From assembly GCF_001625215.2 (NCBI RefSeq), contig NC_030383.2, positions 54,618,380 to 54,682,379 on the forward strand: a stretch of 64,000 bases of DNA, read 5' to 3'. Numbering within the stretch: the first letter of the stretch is position 1; every line of letters begins with the position of its first letter. The translations under genes were made by a program, and so were the position numbers. The notes below the pieces were generated by a model. It made no database searches and was not told where the DNA came from. It saw only the letters and a list, made by a program, of their open reading frames with translations. This stretch comes from Daucus carota subsp. sativus (taxonomy: Eukaryota > Streptophyta > Magnoliopsida > Apiales > Apiaceae). Positions 62,948 through 64,000 of the stretch are shown here, one piece after another.

Positions 62948-64000
62948 TCTATTATATACTTATATTATATACTTATATATAATAAGCGTAAGGGAGATAA
63001 TTTGGTCGCATGGTCCTATCGTCCAAAAAGCTTATCATCATCGTATATTGAACAAATAAGCACCGTTAGATTAGAACAAAATTAAATCTATTTGCATGTT
63101 TGTAATTCCTTTTTTAATCCAAAACAAATTCTGTCTTTCATGTGTTTTTGGTTTTTTTTAATCCAAAATACATACTTCCTACAAATTTTAATTGTAGAAT
63201 CTTATAAATCACATCGTCACAAAATTATTTTTATCCCATTGGATCGCATATTGAACAAATAAGCACCGTTAGATTAGAATAAAATTAACTTCTGTTTCAT
63301 AAAACAACTGATATTTACTTGCATGTTTATAATTCTTTTTCTGAATCCAAAACAAATTCTGTATTTCACGTGTTTATGATTTTTTTTAATCCAAAATAAA
63401 TATTTTCTACCAATTTTATTTGTAGAATCATATAAATCGCACCGTCACAAAATTATTTTTATCTAATATATTTTAAAATTAATAAGCCCGATTTATGTGA
63501 GGAACGAATACAAATTTTTTTTATTAATCCAAAACAAATTCTACCATCTTATTGCATGTTTATGATTCATCTTCTTAATTCAAAACAAATTGTGTTTATC
63601 AATTTTAATCTCGAACCATTAAAAATTTTAGAAAAATATTTAAATCACATTATAATAATTCTAATATAAAATACATTTATAAATATAATCTAATAGGAGT
63701 TGGCGTCACATATTCTACTTAAAATAATTTCAAATTTGATAGAAAGAATTTAATAGTTTGGCATGATACATATAATTTTAATTTATTATTTATAAATTAA
63801 ATTTTTTCACACCATTTAAAATATATTATATACTTATATATACTTATAATCTATTATATACTTATATATATAATATAATAAGCGTAAAGGAGATAATTTG
63901 GTCGCATGGTCCTATGGTCCAAAAGCTCATATTGAACAAATAAACACCGTTAAATTAGAACAAAATTAAATTATGTTCTATAATGAAACTGACATCTACT
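62948..64000 (+). mobile_element. Nested Helitron-like 5' ends with internal repeats
   Basis: The string TCTATTATATACTTATA, preceded by A, starts at 62948 and again at 63850. Each is followed by aataagcgta and gagataatttggtcgcatgg. A TC start after A with an AT-rich leader is the Helitron 5' pattern. Between the two, a unit of roughly 200-250 bp repeats with cgtatattgaacaaataagc or cgcatattgaacaaataagc, gttagattagaa and aatccaaaacaaattctg. The second element runs off the window end. No helicase sequence is seen, so these are non-autonomous. Confidence 0.5.

Overview
This is nuclear DNA of a flowering plant, most likely a eudicot. It is AT-rich, its genes are split by GT...AG introns, it encodes chloroplast-targeted and cell-wall proteins, and it is full of plant transposons (Stowaway, Tourist, MULE, Helitron-like, L1-type LINE). 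The sequence does not fix a family or species. Exon edges were placed by hand from splice sites, reading frame and remembered family sequence, so an edge may be off by a base or by one small exon. No rRNA, tRNA or CRISPR array was seen.

Layout. 1-6.3 kb is gene-poor repeat sequence. 6.7-9.2 kb (+) is a two-LIM-domain actin-bundling protein of the WLIM1 type. 10.1-11.5 kb (-) is a serpin whose first exon is frame-broken. 11.9-16.4 kb is a transposon cluster: a MULE-like element with captured GC-rich DNA, a Helitron 3' end, and two Stowaway-like elements. 16.5-21.3 kb (+) is a zinc-knuckle protein with two GRF zinc fingers. 22.1-24.9 kb (-) is a membrane-anchored HAD/acid-phosphatase-like protein. 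25.4-26.1 kb holds two tandem Stowaway MITEs. 27.5-34.7 kb (-) is a ten-exon adenylosuccinate lyase. 36.57-43.29 kb is a full-length LINE with two open ORFs and an exact 14-bp target-site duplication. 43.3-46.3 kb is a mosaic with plastid psaA DNA, organelle-like DNA, inverted repeats and a Helitron-like 3' end. 48.6-51.4 kb (+) is chloroplast sedoheptulose-1,7-bisphosphatase. 52.1-52.7 kb (+) is a damaged SRPBCC (lachrymatory-factor-synthase-like) gene. 53.5-55.8 kb (+) is a laccase. 56.1-57.15 kb is a Pack-MULE carrying part of an S-domain receptor kinase. 60.4-61.5 kb (+) is a DIVARICATA-like MYB factor. The right edge holds nested Helitron-like repeats.

The host genes are ordinary, unrelated single genes: Calvin cycle (SBPase), purine synthesis (ADSL), cytoskeleton (LIM), lignin or phenolic oxidation (laccase) and transcription (MYB). 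They form no operon or obvious cluster. The novelty lies in the mobile DNA: a young, apparently autonomous LINE with a stranded acidic reading frame after ORF2, two MULEs with captured sequence, and an organelle-DNA mosaic framed by inverted repeats. Among the genes, the CCHC plus tandem-GRF protein is the least familiar.
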